Assembly (NCBI GenBank): GCA_002496395.1
Contig: DAJQ01000009.1
Coordinates: 8,563-48,678, forward strand
Length of the DNA stretch: 40,116 nt
Source: Methanocorpusculaceae archaeon UBA456
GTDB taxonomy: Archaea; Halobacteriota; Methanomicrobia; Methanomicrobiales; Methanocorpusculaceae
Direction of reading: 5' to 3'
Of the stretch, positions 8,647 to 16,454 are shown piece by piece. Under the pieces are notes generated by a model that did no database searches, was not told the origin of the DNA, and was given only the letters and a program-made list of their open reading frames with translations. The stretch's first letter is position 1. Each line of letters begins with the position of its first letter. Position numbers and translations under genes: made by a program.

Positions 8647-9126
8647 CTATTCTGTTTTTTCTGTTGAATGTTCGATGAGCTGATCTAAGAGTTCGGCCCG
8701 GTACTTCCCGAATGGTACCTGGTATCTCCGGGCAAGGATCACGACTGCTGCTTCCGGCATCAGGTTGCCAAGGAACGAATCAGAGATGATCCTGTTCATC
8801 TCGGCGTAGATCGATTTTGTATCGGCTCCTGCTTTATGAGCGATCTCGCCAACGAGCCTCTCAACCGGATCATGCTTCTCAAGGACATCGGCTGAAGGTT
8901 TGAACCCCAGCGGGATCTCCACTTCGGCGGGATCGAATGCCGGAACCCAGGCCCCTTCCACCATGGTGATCAGACCCTCGTCACGTGCCCGTTCGAGAAG
9001 GAGCGCTGCCTGATCCTTATTCATCCATTTGCGGTCGATTGAGATGTAATAGATGAACTCAACCTTTTGCAGCCGCTCTTTCCTTAGATGCCTGAAGGCT
9101 GCTGCCACTACCGTCTTCAGGCTCAA
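8647..9126 (-). CDS. DUF2240-type archaeal protein
   Basis: This 159-residue soluble protein resembles the archaeal DUF2240 family, whose function is not established. The N-terminal half (residues 1-60) is helical with a winged-helix-like pattern (KDQAALLLERARDEGLITMVEGAW); the C-terminal half is helical and charged. It overlaps the upstream gene by 4 bases (ATGA), so the two form a translationally coupled pair. No catalytic or metal-binding motif is visible. The family name is from memory of the sequence pattern and should be treated as probable; a DNA- or RNA-binding role is only a guess. Confidence 0.75.
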   Translation of the reverse strand: MSLKTVVAAAFRHLRKERLQKVEFIYYISIDRKWMNKDQAALLLERARDEGLITMVEGAWVPAFDPAEVEIPLGFKPSADVLEKHDPVERLVGEIAHKAGADTKSIYAEMNRIISDSFLGNLMPEAAVVILARRYQVPFGKYRAELLDQLIEHSTEKTE

Positions 9127-9545
9127 CTCAGTGCACCCTTCAGCAGGTTCTTCAGATCAAGTGAGTCGATCTCGCCGGATCTCCCCTCATGGATGATGAA
9201 GCATTCAACCCTGCCCCCCTTGTCATCGATCCTGAGGAGGAATGTGTAGTTTGCCGCAGGATACCGCCCATCGCCTTTTAAGAGGGTGTCTCTGATCCTG
9301 AAGGTGAAGTCTGCACGTTCACTGATTTGGGACAGGAACTCATTATCTGTCCTGACTGGTTCAAACCCTGTCTTCTCAGAGGCGATCTCAACTTTGATCT
9401 CACGTTTGAAGAGGCCCAGATCTGTTCTGAAGTTCGTCTGCTTTCCATCCATCCTGCATATTGAGGAGACTGCACGGGAGAAGGGGGCATCGTGCTCAAA
9501 GGCGAGGTCACAACGATTTGGAAACTGGTAGGAGATACGACGCAT
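9123..9545 (-). CDS. Unknown conserved archaeal protein
   Basis: I do not recognise this 140-residue protein. It has no signal peptide or membrane helix, two cysteines in the N-terminal third (Cys12, Cys30) and alternating hydrophobic residues suggesting a beta-rich fold, ending in a short helix (DLKNLLKGALS). It overlaps the DUF2240-like gene by 4 bases and is the first gene of that pair. A TTTAAG element on the minus strand at 9573-9578 lies about 30 bases before the ATG and no ribosome binding site is seen, so the mRNA may be leaderless or nearly so. Coupled position suggests it works with the DUF2240-like protein. Confidence 0.65.
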   Translation of the reverse strand: MRRISYQFPNRCDLAFEHDAPFSRAVSSICRMDGKQTNFRTDLGLFKREIKVEIASEKTGFEPVRTDNEFLSQISERADFTFRIRDTLLKGDGRYPAANYTFLLRIDDKGGRVECFIIHEGRSGEIDSLDLKNLLKGALS

Positions 9546-9695
9546 AATACACGTATATGTGACGATACATAGCTTAAACCCTCTCCCTAAATGGCAGATG
9601 AGCTGTTCCTGGCTACCTGATCTCCAATCATTTCGATGGATGGTCAGTTGAGTTTCAGCTCACGCAAAAGAGAGTGAAAAAAGAAAAGTATGGGA

Positions 9696-10073
9696 TTATT
9701 CGATCAGAACGGCGTTTACTGTTCCGTCCTGGCTTGGGCGGGAGATGATCTGGGCGCGCCCGATTTCTGTCTTAATGATCGCGCCTTTTGTGAGAAGATT
9801 TCTCCGGACATAGTTTGGGTTTGCGGTATTTGACTCGACCTTCTCAATGGCGACCTTCTTTGTCATTCCTGTCTTTCTGTCTGAGACAGAAGCGAATTCT
9901 GCACGGAGTGCACGTACCTTGCTATTGCCGCCACGGGTGCGGATGATGCGGGTGCGGGTGGTTCCGACGACGGTGTCTGCCGGAGATCTTCCGATCTCAA
10001 AACGCTTCTTACCTTGTGCGGAATGGTAACGTCCGCCAGATGGTTTTCGAACTGATCTTCCTTGCCAGAGCAT
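9696..10073 (-). CDS. rps8e: Small ribosomal subunit protein S8e
   Basis: A 125-residue archaeal S8e. The N-terminus MLWQGRSVRKPSGGRYH and the strings of arginine and lysine around TRTRIIRTRGGNSKVRALRAE are diagnostic. I start at the ATG at 10073, which has GAGGAG six bases upstream; the frame is open further back but has no support there. A TATATAT at 10131-10137 on the minus strand lies at the right distance for a leader of about 35 bases. Single-gene unit downstream of hypB on the same strand. Confidence 0.96.
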   Translation of the reverse strand: MLWQGRSVRKPSGGRYHSAQGKKRFEIGRSPADTVVGTTRTRIIRTRGGNSKVRALRAEFASVSDRKTGMTKKVAIEKVESNTANPNYVRRNLLTKGAIIKTEIGRAQIISRPSQDGTVNAVLIE

Positions 10074-10130
10074 TGATTCTCCTCGTATCTGATAGTATCT
10101 CGCGTATGGGTTTTCCCAAGTGGAGTTCTC

Positions 10131-10137
10131 TATATAT
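10131..10137 (-). promoter_or_regulatory. TATA box of rps8e
   Basis: TATATAT in an AT-rich stretch, about 60 bases upstream of the S8e start codon. With a start point about 26 bases downstream, the leader would be about 35 bases and would contain the GAGGAG ribosome binding site. Confidence 0.5.
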
Positions 10138-10179
10138 CTCTTTACGAGATATTTAAGTTTGGGTTCTTCTGATGACCCG

Positions 10180-10830
10180 CTAGTGTGCAAGAATGGCGTC
10201 GAGGAGTGCCTCTGTACCATCGCCGGTTTTCAGGTTTGTTCGGAATATCGGCATTTCCGGGTTATATCTTCTGATGTCCGCTTCCACCCTATCGAGGTTG
10301 CATCCGATTAAAGGCGCGAGATCGACTTTGTTGATGACCGCAATGTCGCCACCCCGGAACATCATCGGATGCTTGTTGACGACATCATCGCCTTCTGTAG
10401 AGCTGATGACGATGATCCTCTTCTCTGCCCCGAGCTGGAAGTCGGTGGGGCAGACCATGTTGCCGACATTTTCGATGAAGAGGATGTCGATATCGTCAAG
10501 GGGGAGATGTTCAAGGCCATGTTCGACAAGATGCGCGTCCAGATGGCATTCTTTTCCGGTATTTGCATTATATGCCGGGATGCCGGTCTGTACTATCCGC
10601 TGAAAATCGTCATCGCCATAGACATCACCTGCAATGGCTCCTGGTGAGAGTCCACGCGCACGCAGAAGCGGCACCAGATTCTCGATGAGCGCGGTCTTTC
10701 CGGAACCAATGGCCCCGAGCAGATCAAATGCCCTGACACCATGGTCTTTGAGGTGGCGTGCATTTGCCCCGGCAAGACGGGTATTCCCATCAAATATATC
10801 TTTCTCCATGTGGATGTCGATATGATGCAT
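10180..10830 (-). CDS. hypB: Hydrogenase nickel incorporation GTPase HypB
   Basis: HypB is the GTPase that delivers nickel, with HypA, to [NiFe]-hydrogenase precursors. It is 216 residues long. Motifs: Walker A GAIGSGKT (39-46), the metal site Cys95-His96 and Cys127 (in KECHLDA and ENVGNMVCP), and NKVD (167-170). From memory, Cys95, His96 and Cys127 are also the metal ligand numbers in the Methanocaldococcus jannaschii protein, which supports the ATG at 10830. There is no histidine-rich nickel-storage N-terminus. No ribosome binding site precedes the ATG and a TATA element lies 25 bases away, so it is probably leaderless. No other hyp or hydrogenase gene is nearby. Confidence 0.96.
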   Translation of the reverse strand: MHHIDIHMEKDIFDGNTRLAGANARHLKDHGVRAFDLLGAIGSGKTALIENLVPLLRARGLSPGAIAGDVYGDDDFQRIVQTGIPAYNANTGKECHLDAHLVEHGLEHLPLDDIDILFIENVGNMVCPTDFQLGAEKRIIVISSTEGDDVVNKHPMMFRGGDIAVINKVDLAPLIGCNLDRVEADIRRYNPEMPIFRTNLKTGDGTEALLDAILAH

Positions 10831-10851
10831 AGAGGTACTTGGCGTGATCTG

Positions 10852-10858
10852 TTTATAG
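10852..10858. promoter_or_regulatory. Shared central TATA element of divergent hypB and SRP19
   Basis: TTTATAG sits in the middle of the 50-base spacer, about 25 bases from the hypB ATG (10830) and about 26 from the SRP19 ATG (10881). Neither gene has a recognisable ribosome binding site. One element could serve both directions, giving leaderless mRNAs each way. Confidence 0.5.
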
Positions 10859-10880
10859 GTTCATCGCGAATCTAGTAGGT

Positions 10881-11156
10881 ATGGGAACGCGCCGGATCCT
10901 GTATCCCTGTTACTTTAATCACTCCCTGACACGTGCCGAAGGGAGAAGAGTTGATCGTGAGCATGCACTGAAGTCTCCAAAAATCCAGGAGATCGAGCGG
11001 GCAGCCCGGAGAACTGGTGCTACCAATGTTGTGATTGAGCCGCATTCCCACCCCGCACACTGGTTCAGGAGAGAAGGCCGAATCGTCCTTGAATGGAATG
11101 GGAGCAAGGAATCGCTGATCAAAAAGGTTGCACGGAAACTGGTGGAGAAGTCATGA
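10881..11156 (+). CDS. srp19: Signal recognition particle 19 kDa protein SRP19
   Basis: A 91-residue protein that binds helices 6 and 8 of 7S RNA and prepares it for SRP54. The N-terminus RRILYPCYFNHSLTRAEGRRV and the C-terminal HPAHWFRREGRIVLEW...KKVARKLVEK pattern are typical of archaeal SRP19. The ATG has no ribosome binding site and lies about 26 bases after a TATA element, so translation is likely leaderless. The stop overlaps the next ATG by 4 bases (ATGA), coupling it to the PHP-domain gene. Confidence 0.93.
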   Translation: MGTRRILYPCYFNHSLTRAEGRRVDREHALKSPKIQEIERAARRTGATNVVIEPHSHPAHWFRREGRIVLEWNGSKESLIKKVARKLVEKS

Positions 11157-11806
11157 TCGGCATGTACGATTTTCACTGCCACAGCACCCTCTCAGACGGT
11201 GATATGCTTCCCATCGAGATGGTTCGGAGGATGGCGGTTCTTGGGTATTCGACTGTTGCCCTCTCTGACCATGTCGATGCAACCAATCTTGATGAGGTTA
11301 TCAGCGCTGTGAACCGCCTGAAGAAGTCTGCATCGCTCTTTGATGTCAATCTGCTCTGCGGTGTTGAGATCACCCATGTGCCTCCTGAAGAGATCCCCGG
11401 GATTGCGCGTGAGGCAAAGGAGATTGGTGCCGATATCGTTTTAGTGCATGGTGAGACGGTTGTCGAGCCGGTGGCTCCGGGAACAAATCATGCGGCGGTC
11501 TCCTGCCCGGATGTTGATATTCTTGCACACCCGGGCTTAATCTCTCGTGAAGATGCACAGATTGCAGCAGATCATGGGGTATATCTTGAGATCACATCAC
11601 GGAACGGGCATAACAGGACAAATGGTCATGTCGTTATGGTTGGACGCGAGCTCGGCTGCGAACTGATCGTTCAGTCTGATGCCCATGAGCCGCGTGATCT
11701 TCTCAATCAGGAAAGCAGGTGGCTGGTTGCCCGTGGCGCAGGGCTTACTGAAGAGGAGGCTCTCCGGGTGCTCAACCCCGAGAGAAGTATATTCCACCGC
11801 TTCTAA
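11153..11806 (+). CDS. PHP-domain metal-dependent phosphohydrolase
   Basis: A 218-residue PHP-family protein. The four metal-binding motifs are present: DFHCHSTLSDG (His8, His10), the VALSDH motif, the HGE motif in LVHGETV, HPG near residue 125 and SDAHEP near 180. Relatives include histidinol phosphatases and other phosphoesterases; the substrate cannot be told from sequence. I start at the ATG at 11153, preceded by GGTGG with good spacing and overlapping the SRP19 stop. The strand continues after a 100-base AT-rich promoter region into gar1. In archaea this gene is often found beside SRP19, so the pairing carries little functional information. Confidence 0.9.
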   Translation: MIGMYDFHCHSTLSDGDMLPIEMVRRMAVLGYSTVALSDHVDATNLDEVISAVNRLKKSASLFDVNLLCGVEITHVPPEEIPGIAREAKEIGADIVLVHGETVVEPVAPGTNHAAVSCPDVDILAHPGLISREDAQIAADHGVYLEITSRNGHNRTNGHVVMVGRELGCELIVQSDAHEPRDLLNQESRWLVARGAGLTEEEALRVLNPERSIFHRF

Positions 11807-11826
11807 TTTTTATAGGTTGTCGATAC

Positions 11827-11866
11827 TTTTATATATGCAAAACAACTCATATATAATTATATAAAG
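11827..11866 (+). promoter_or_regulatory. Tandem TATA elements upstream of gar1-tfb
   Basis: TTTTATATAT (11827-11836) and TTATATAAAG (11857-11866) lie in the AT-rich gap after the PHP gene. The second would place the start near 11887, leaving a 20-base leader with GAGG at 11896-11899 before the gar1 TTG. Confidence 0.5.
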
Positions 11867-11906
11867 TTTCCGAAATGTTGTCGGATCTTCCGTTTGAGGC
11901 TTAAAG

Positions 11907-12155
11907 TTGAAATTTGCAGGTCGGATACATCGTAATTGCAGTGACCGTCTTCTGGTTGCCACGTGTGACGCGGGACAACTGCCCCCTCTCTTCTGTGATG
12001 TGGTGGACAGTCGTATGAAACCGGTCGGGCGTATCGTTGACTTATTTGGGAATATTGCAGCTCCCTATGCGACGATCGTATGCCAGAACGATTGCCGCGT
12101 CCTGGAAGGGGAGAAGCTCTTTGTGAAAGAGAAGGTGAATAAATGCAGGAGATAG
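11907..12155 (+). CDS. gar1: H/ACA RNA-protein component Gar1
   Basis: An 82-residue Gar1-type protein, a core subunit of H/ACA ribonucleoproteins that guide pseudouridylation with Cbf5, Nop10 and L7Ae. The signature is the central VGRIVDLFGNIAAPYATI stretch. The start must be the TTG at 11907: an in-frame TGA lies at 11895-11897 and no other start codon occurs between, and GAGG is 7 bases upstream. It overlaps the start of the tfb gene by 13 bases, so the two are coupled. The catalytic partner cbf5 is also in this window (39805-40116), about 28 kb away. Confidence 0.88.
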   Translation: MKFAGRIHRNCSDRLLVATCDAGQLPPLFCDVVDSRMKPVGRIVDLFGNIAAPYATIVCQNDCRVLEGEKLFVKEKVNKCRR

Positions 12156-13150
12156 AGAAGTTAAAACAGCTAAAATCCGAAAGAGAAGCACAGAAACTAC
12201 GCCAGAAAGAGGTGGTTGTCGAGAAGCAGAAGCACGAGGAGCATATCCAGACGGTCTGCCCCGAGTGTGGAGGCAGGCAGCTCATCCATGATTATGAGCG
12301 GGCAGAACTGGTCTGCCAGGGGTGTGGACTTGTGCTTGATGACGACTTCATTGACCGCGGTCCCGAATGGCGTGCATTTGACCACGACCAGCGGATGAAG
12401 CGTTCCCGTGTCGGTGCGCCGATGACCTTTACCATCCATGACAAGGGTCTCTCGACGATGATCGACTGGAGGAACCGTGACAGCTATGGCCGTGCCATCT
12501 CCTCGAAGAACCGGGCACAGCTGTATCGTCTCAGGAAGTGGCAGCGGCGTATCCGTGTCTCGAATGCAACCGAGCGGAACCTCGCATTTGCCCTCTCCGA
12601 ACTTGACAGGATGGCATCTGCCCTTGGTCTTCCACGGAACGTCCGTGAAACCGCAGCGGTCGTCTACCGTGATGCTGTTGACAAGAACCTGATCCGTGGT
12701 CGCTCGATCGAAGGTGTTGCAGCAGCAGCCCTCTATGCAGCCTGCCGCCAGTGCAGTGTGCCGCGTACCCTTGACGAGATTGCAGAGGTATCCCGTGTCT
12801 CTCGGAAGGAGATCGGCAGGACATACCGTTTCATCTCCCGTGAACTCGGTCTCAAGCTCCTCCCCACCTCCCCGATCGACTACGTGCCACGGTTCTGCTC
12901 AGGCCTGACCCTGAAGGGTGAGGTGCAGAGCCGTGCCGTTGAGATCCTCAGGCAGGCAGGAGAGCGTGAACTGACGAGTGGACGGGGGCCGACCGGTGTT
13001 GCGGCCGCCGCCATCTACATCAGCTCGATCCTCTCGGGCGAGCGGCGGACCCAGCGTGAGGTTGCCGAGGTGGCGGGTGTCACCGAGGTCACGATTCGGA
13101 ACAGATATAAGGAACTGGCAGAGAAGTTAGATATAGAGATTATTCTCTAA
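12143..13150 (+). CDS. tfb: Transcription initiation factor TFB (TFIIB)
   Basis: This archaeal general transcription factor bridges TBP and RNA polymerase. It is 335 residues long. The zinc ribbon is Cys39-x2-Cys42 and Cys58-x2-Cys61, followed by the B-reader segment (DRGPEWRAFDHDQ) and two cyclin repeats (about 135-225 and 235-325) ending in the VTEVTIRNRYKEL helix-turn-helix that reads the BRE. About 34 highly charged residues rich in Lys and Glu precede the ribbon, longer than in many TFBs. GGTGA lies 4 bases before the ATG, inside the end of gar1. tRNA-Ala begins 12 bases after the stop. Confidence 0.97.
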   Translation: MQEIEKLKQLKSEREAQKLRQKEVVVEKQKHEEHIQTVCPECGGRQLIHDYERAELVCQGCGLVLDDDFIDRGPEWRAFDHDQRMKRSRVGAPMTFTIHDKGLSTMIDWRNRDSYGRAISSKNRAQLYRLRKWQRRIRVSNATERNLAFALSELDRMASALGLPRNVRETAAVVYRDAVDKNLIRGRSIEGVAAAALYAACRQCSVPRTLDEIAEVSRVSRKEIGRTYRFISRELGLKLLPTSPIDYVPRFCSGLTLKGEVQSRAVEILRQAGERELTSGRGPTGVAAAAIYISSILSGERRTQREVAEVAGVTEVTIRNRYKELAEKLDIEIIL

Positions 13151-13162
13151 TCTTTTTGCCAG

Positions 13163-13234
13163 GGGCTCGTAGATCAGGGGTAGATCGCTACGTTCGCAAC
13201 GTAGAGGCCGCGGGTTCAAATCCCGCCGGGTCCA
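13163..13234 (+). tRNA. tRNA-Ala (CGC)
   Basis: Cloverleaf with acceptor GGGCTCG/CGGGTCC containing G3-U70, the alanine identity pair. The anticodon arm is CTACG-TTCGCAA-CGTAG with anticodon CGC, the T arm GCGGG-TTCAAAT-CCCGC, and the discriminator A. CCA is not encoded. A T6 run at 13242-13247 follows and is a likely terminator. It starts 12 bases after the tfb stop and may be co-transcribed. Confidence 0.96.
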
Positions 13235-13330
13235 TGCCCTGTTTTTTGTTTCATTCGATCAGAATCTCTAATTTCAATTGAATAGATATCATCTGATAAA
13301 ATTTCATTTTAATTATAAAAAAGAATTGTA

Positions 13331-13912
13331 TCAGGAATTTACTGCTGCCCTGCCATCAAGGAATGCCTTCTCATTGATCGGGATCGTCTTCTTTGGAACA
13401 CACCGCCTGACCCCTTCAAGGAGCGATTCAAGGCCGAGGGGGATGGTGTGGGATGCTGCGCCGAGAAGGGCGATATTTGCGGCCAGCGGGCTTCCTGCGG
13501 CGGTTGCAATCGCGGTCGCATCGACGATTGATACTTTCCATCCCTTCAGCATGCCGATGATATCGTCCTCTGTGGGTGGTGCCTGCCCTGAGGTGAAGGT
13601 GGATGTCGGGAGAACGAGCTGGTTGTTCACGATCATCTCACCGCCCTCTTTCAGATAATGCCGGTACCTGACCGCTTCGAGGAGGTCAAAGGCGATCAGG
13701 AGATCTACTGTGCCAGGGACGATCAGTGGACCGAATTCGCAGTCGATCCGAATCTGGCTCTCGACTGAGCCCCCTCTCTGGGCCATGCCATGGGTCTCTG
13801 CTCCCCGAACACTCCGTCCCTCGACAAGACATGCCTCCCCGAGTACGTTTGAGGCGAGGATCGTCCCCTGGCCGCCGATCCCAACGATCATGATATCAAA
13901 ACTGCTCTTCAT
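13331..13912 (-). CDS. iorB: Indolepyruvate:ferredoxin oxidoreductase, beta subunit
   Basis: A 193-residue gamma-type pyruvate-ferredoxin oxidoreductase domain. The N-terminal IMIVGIGGQGTILASNVLGEA and the central ETHGMAQRGG motif are characteristic of IorB. With IorA it converts aryl pyruvates from aromatic amino acids to aryl-acetyl-CoA and reduces ferredoxin, or runs in reverse for assimilation. The ATG at 13912 has GGAGGTGA upstream and overlaps the iorA stop by 4 bases, so the subunits are translated in step. No other oxidoreductase subunit is nearby. Confidence 0.95.
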   Translation of the reverse strand: MKSSFDIMIVGIGGQGTILASNVLGEACLVEGRSVRGAETHGMAQRGGSVESQIRIDCEFGPLIVPGTVDLLIAFDLLEAVRYRHYLKEGGEMIVNNQLVLPTSTFTSGQAPPTEDDIIGMLKGWKVSIVDATAIATAAGSPLAANIALLGAASHTIPLGLESLLEGVRRCVPKKTIPINEKAFLDGRAAVNS

Positions 13913-15678
13913 CTCTTCACCTCCCGCCGGATCGCACCCGCAGGACAGATGTCGGCACAGACCGCACATCCACTACAGAGGTCGTTTATGAATGCCTTCT
14001 CATCATGGAACTCAATTGCGGGGCATCCGTATTTGACGCAGAGCTGGCAGCCTGTGCAGGTCTCCTGTTCAATCATGAACCTGCGGCGCTTCAGTCCTTC
14101 CCGCTTGGCAACGATGATACAGGGCTGGCGGGCGATGATCACCCGGACACCCTTCTCCTCTTTTGCCTTCTTCATCGTATCGAGCAGGAGCGTGAGATCA
14201 TAGGGATCCACGGTCTCAACAAATGATACTCCGCAGGAGCGGCAGAGTGATTCAAGTGAGAGCGGGATGCTGCTCACTCCGCATGCAGTCTTTCCGGTAT
14301 TCGGGTTTGGCTGGTGCCCGGTCATCGCGGTGATCCGATTGTCCAGGATAACGACGACCATGTCTGCGCCGTTGTAGACTGCGTTAATGAGCCCGTTGAC
14401 GCCTGTATGGAGGAAGGTCGAGTCACCGATGGTGCAGACCACATCCCGCTCCTCTCCAGAGAGATTGATCCCGCTTGCAATGGTGATGGATGCGCCCATG
14501 CAGATGGTGGTGTCGACTGCGCCGAGCTGGAGGCCGAGGGTATAGCATCCGATATCGCTTGGGAAGATCCCGTCTTTGAAGACCTTCTTCATTGCATAGA
14601 AGGTGGAGCGGTGCATACAGCCTGCACAGAGGATCGGGGGCCTGACCGGGAGGTTTTCTGCCGGAGTGACAGCCGGGTAGCGTTCCTCGCTGATGAAACC
14701 GGTCTTCTTCAGGGCGCCCGCGATGAGTGCCGGGGAGAATTCACCTTCATAGGGGAGGTATCCGTTCTTCTTGCCATAAATCGTCTGTCCGCAGGCAACT
14801 TCGAGGACTGCTCCTTCAATGACCGGCATCATCTCCTCAATCACCAGGATCTCGGTATGTTCGGAGACAAATGCCCTGAGCCACTCCTCATCGATTGGAT
14901 ATGCGCTGATCGTGGCGATCGAGATGTCATCCGGGACGACTTCACGGGCATATGCGGCACTGATCCCACCGGCGATCACCGCTTTCTTTCCGCGGATTAC
15001 GTGCGTATTGAATCCTTCCTCAATGAGTCGCTTCTTTATTCCGGATTGCTTTTCATTCAAAAGCTTGTGGAGAATCCTGGTATGAGCTGGGATGACAACA
15101 TACTGCCTGGGATTTTTTGTGAATGTGCCCTGACGGTGCTCTGTTGCCAGCTCTCCGAGTCCGGTATCGCCCTTGCTGTGGCAGATCCGGGTGGTGGGGC
15201 GCACCATCACGGGGAGGCAGAACTCTTCGGAGAGGTCAAATGCCCTTTTGATCCCGTCATGCGCCTCCTGTATTCCGGAGGGATCGATACAGGGAATCTT
15301 TGCAAAACCTGCATAGATCCGCGAATCCTGTTCGTTCTGCGAACTGTGGGCGAAAGGATCGTCTGCTGCCAGCAGCACAAAGCCGCCGGTGACGCCGGTG
15401 TAGCTGCTGGTCATCAGGGGATCTGCTGCAACATTGACGCCGACATGCTTCATTGTCACCAGGGCGCGGCACCCACACCATGCAGCTCCAAGGGCATTCT
15501 CGTACGCCACTTTTTCATTTACCGACCATTCCAGGTGGGGGATCTCATCTGCTACCGTTCTCAGGCTTTCAATGACTTCAGATGATGGTGTTCCCGGATA
15601 ACCGCTGACAAAATCAACGCCCGCTTCCCTGCATGCGTGTGCGATTGCAAGGTTTCCGAGGAGATATTTCCGTTCCAT
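13909..15678 (-). CDS. iorA: Indolepyruvate:ferredoxin oxidoreductase, alpha subunit
   Basis: A 589-residue TPP-dependent subunit. The N-terminal half has the GYPGTPSSEV pyrimidine-binding domain; the TPP-binding region around residues 380-480 includes CAGCMHRSTFY, GDSTFLHTG and LDNRITAMTGHQPNP. The C-terminus carries two ferredoxin-type [4Fe-4S] motifs (CTGCQLCVKYGCP and CSGCAVCADICP). It acts with IorB on indolepyruvate and related aryl pyruvates. I start at the ATG at 15678, which has GGAGG about six bases upstream; the open frame extends further without support. First gene of the iorAB operon. Confidence 0.96.
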   Translation of the reverse strand: MERKYLLGNLAIAHACREAGVDFVSGYPGTPSSEVIESLRTVADEIPHLEWSVNEKVAYENALGAAWCGCRALVTMKHVGVNVAADPLMTSSYTGVTGGFVLLAADDPFAHSSQNEQDSRIYAGFAKIPCIDPSGIQEAHDGIKRAFDLSEEFCLPVMVRPTTRICHSKGDTGLGELATEHRQGTFTKNPRQYVVIPAHTRILHKLLNEKQSGIKKRLIEEGFNTHVIRGKKAVIAGGISAAYAREVVPDDISIATISAYPIDEEWLRAFVSEHTEILVIEEMMPVIEGAVLEVACGQTIYGKKNGYLPYEGEFSPALIAGALKKTGFISEERYPAVTPAENLPVRPPILCAGCMHRSTFYAMKKVFKDGIFPSDIGCYTLGLQLGAVDTTICMGASITIASGINLSGEERDVVCTIGDSTFLHTGVNGLINAVYNGADMVVVILDNRITAMTGHQPNPNTGKTACGVSSIPLSLESLCRSCGVSFVETVDPYDLTLLLDTMKKAKEEKGVRVIIARQPCIIVAKREGLKRRRFMIEQETCTGCQLCVKYGCPAIEFHDEKAFINDLCSGCAVCADICPAGAIRREVKR

Positions 15679-15810
15679 GTCTTCCTCCGGCTCGTTTAAT
15701 AGTACATCTGTCGTCCTCTCACCATAAATAACAAAACGTTCGAAAATGTATCGGAACCCCAATCCTCAGGGGTGTGATCTTCCGAAGCCTGGCAGAAGGA
15801 AATTAACAAG

Positions 15811-15818
15811 CTATAAAT
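15811..15818 (+). promoter_or_regulatory. TATA box of tRNA-Ile
   Basis: CTATAAAT centred 36 bases before the mature tRNA-Ile 5' end, consistent with initiation about 10 bases upstream of the tRNA. Confidence 0.5.
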
Positions 15819-15850
15819 GCAGTAAATGAGAATGTATTAAGGTAACATCT

Positions 15851-15924
15851 GGGCCCGTAGCATAGCCCGGTGGTGCGCTCGGCTGATAACCGAGAGGTCA
15901 TGCGTTCGAATCGCATCGGGCCCA
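15851..15924 (+). tRNA. tRNA-Ile (GAT)
   Basis: Cloverleaf with acceptor GGGCCCG/CGGGCCC, anticodon arm CTCGG-CTGATAA-CCGAG with anticodon GAT, T arm ATGCG-TTCGAAT-CGCAT and discriminator A. CCA is not encoded. T-rich sequence from 15926 onwards is a likely terminator. Confidence 0.96.
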
Positions 15925-15959
15925 CTTTTCTTTTTCTTGTTCGATCGAATTGCTATTGC

Positions 15960-15966
15960 TTATATT
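15960..15966 (+). promoter_or_regulatory. TATA box of the gene at 15988
   Basis: TTATATT centred 25 bases before the ATG at 15988 with no ribosome binding site between, which predicts a leaderless mRNA. Confidence 0.45.
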
Positions 15967-15987
15967 CTCTGAGTATAGAATGTCTCT

Positions 15988-16449
15988 ATGGATTCACGGC
16001 AGTCTATAATCATCATCATCGGTGCGATCGCCTGTATTGCATCTGCATTTATCGATATTTTCCTCGCTCTTGGTGTTGCAGTTGTTGTTGGCGTCGTGTA
16101 TATGATGCTCTGGATCATGCAGGACGCGGCATATCTCCCTCATGTTGTCTGCTCGCTGTCTGAGGATGCAAAGTCAATTATCGTTCGAAATATCGGGACC
16201 GCACCCGCCAGAAAGATCCATGTTGCACTTGTTCCGCTTGATATTGAGTTTGATCTCAAAGAAATCCAGCCTGATGAAGAGGAGATCTTCACCCTCGAAA
16301 AGATGATAACGCAGGCGAAGGTGGTGGTCCGGTATTCACCTGCTGAGAGTGACCAGATTATTGAGAACTCCTACCCGCTCTCAAGTGTTGACGGAGGGGC
16401 ATATGATCCCCTCAAACCGATGTTTCCAATCTTTGGATGGAAAAAATAG
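15988..16449 (+). CDS. Unknown membrane-anchored protein
   Basis: I do not recognise this 153-residue protein. Residues 7-45 form one long or two close hydrophobic helices (IIIIIGAIACIASAF, then LGVAVVVGVVYMMLWIM). The rest is soluble and looks like a small beta-sandwich domain (about 52-135: SIIVRNIGTAPARKIHVALVPLDIEFDL), resembling the CARDB/Ig-like pattern of proteins that pack against membranes; that resemblance is weak. The ATG has a TATA element 25 bases upstream and no ribosome binding site, so it is probably leaderless. It ends 5 bases before a convergent unknown gene. Confidence 0.65.
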   Translation: MDSRQSIIIIIGAIACIASAFIDIFLALGVAVVVGVVYMMLWIMQDAAYLPHVVCSLSEDAKSIIVRNIGTAPARKIHVALVPLDIEFDLKEIQPDEEEIFTLEKMITQAKVVVRYSPAESDQIIENSYPLSSVDGGAYDPLKPMFPIFGWKK

Positions 16450-16454
16450 GAAAA

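Noticed and set aside
14314..15585. Long plus-strand open frame of 423 codons opposite iorA
   Set aside because: It lies wholly antisense to iorA, has low-complexity composition without recognisable motifs, and no start signal. It is a shadow of the codon pattern of the real gene.
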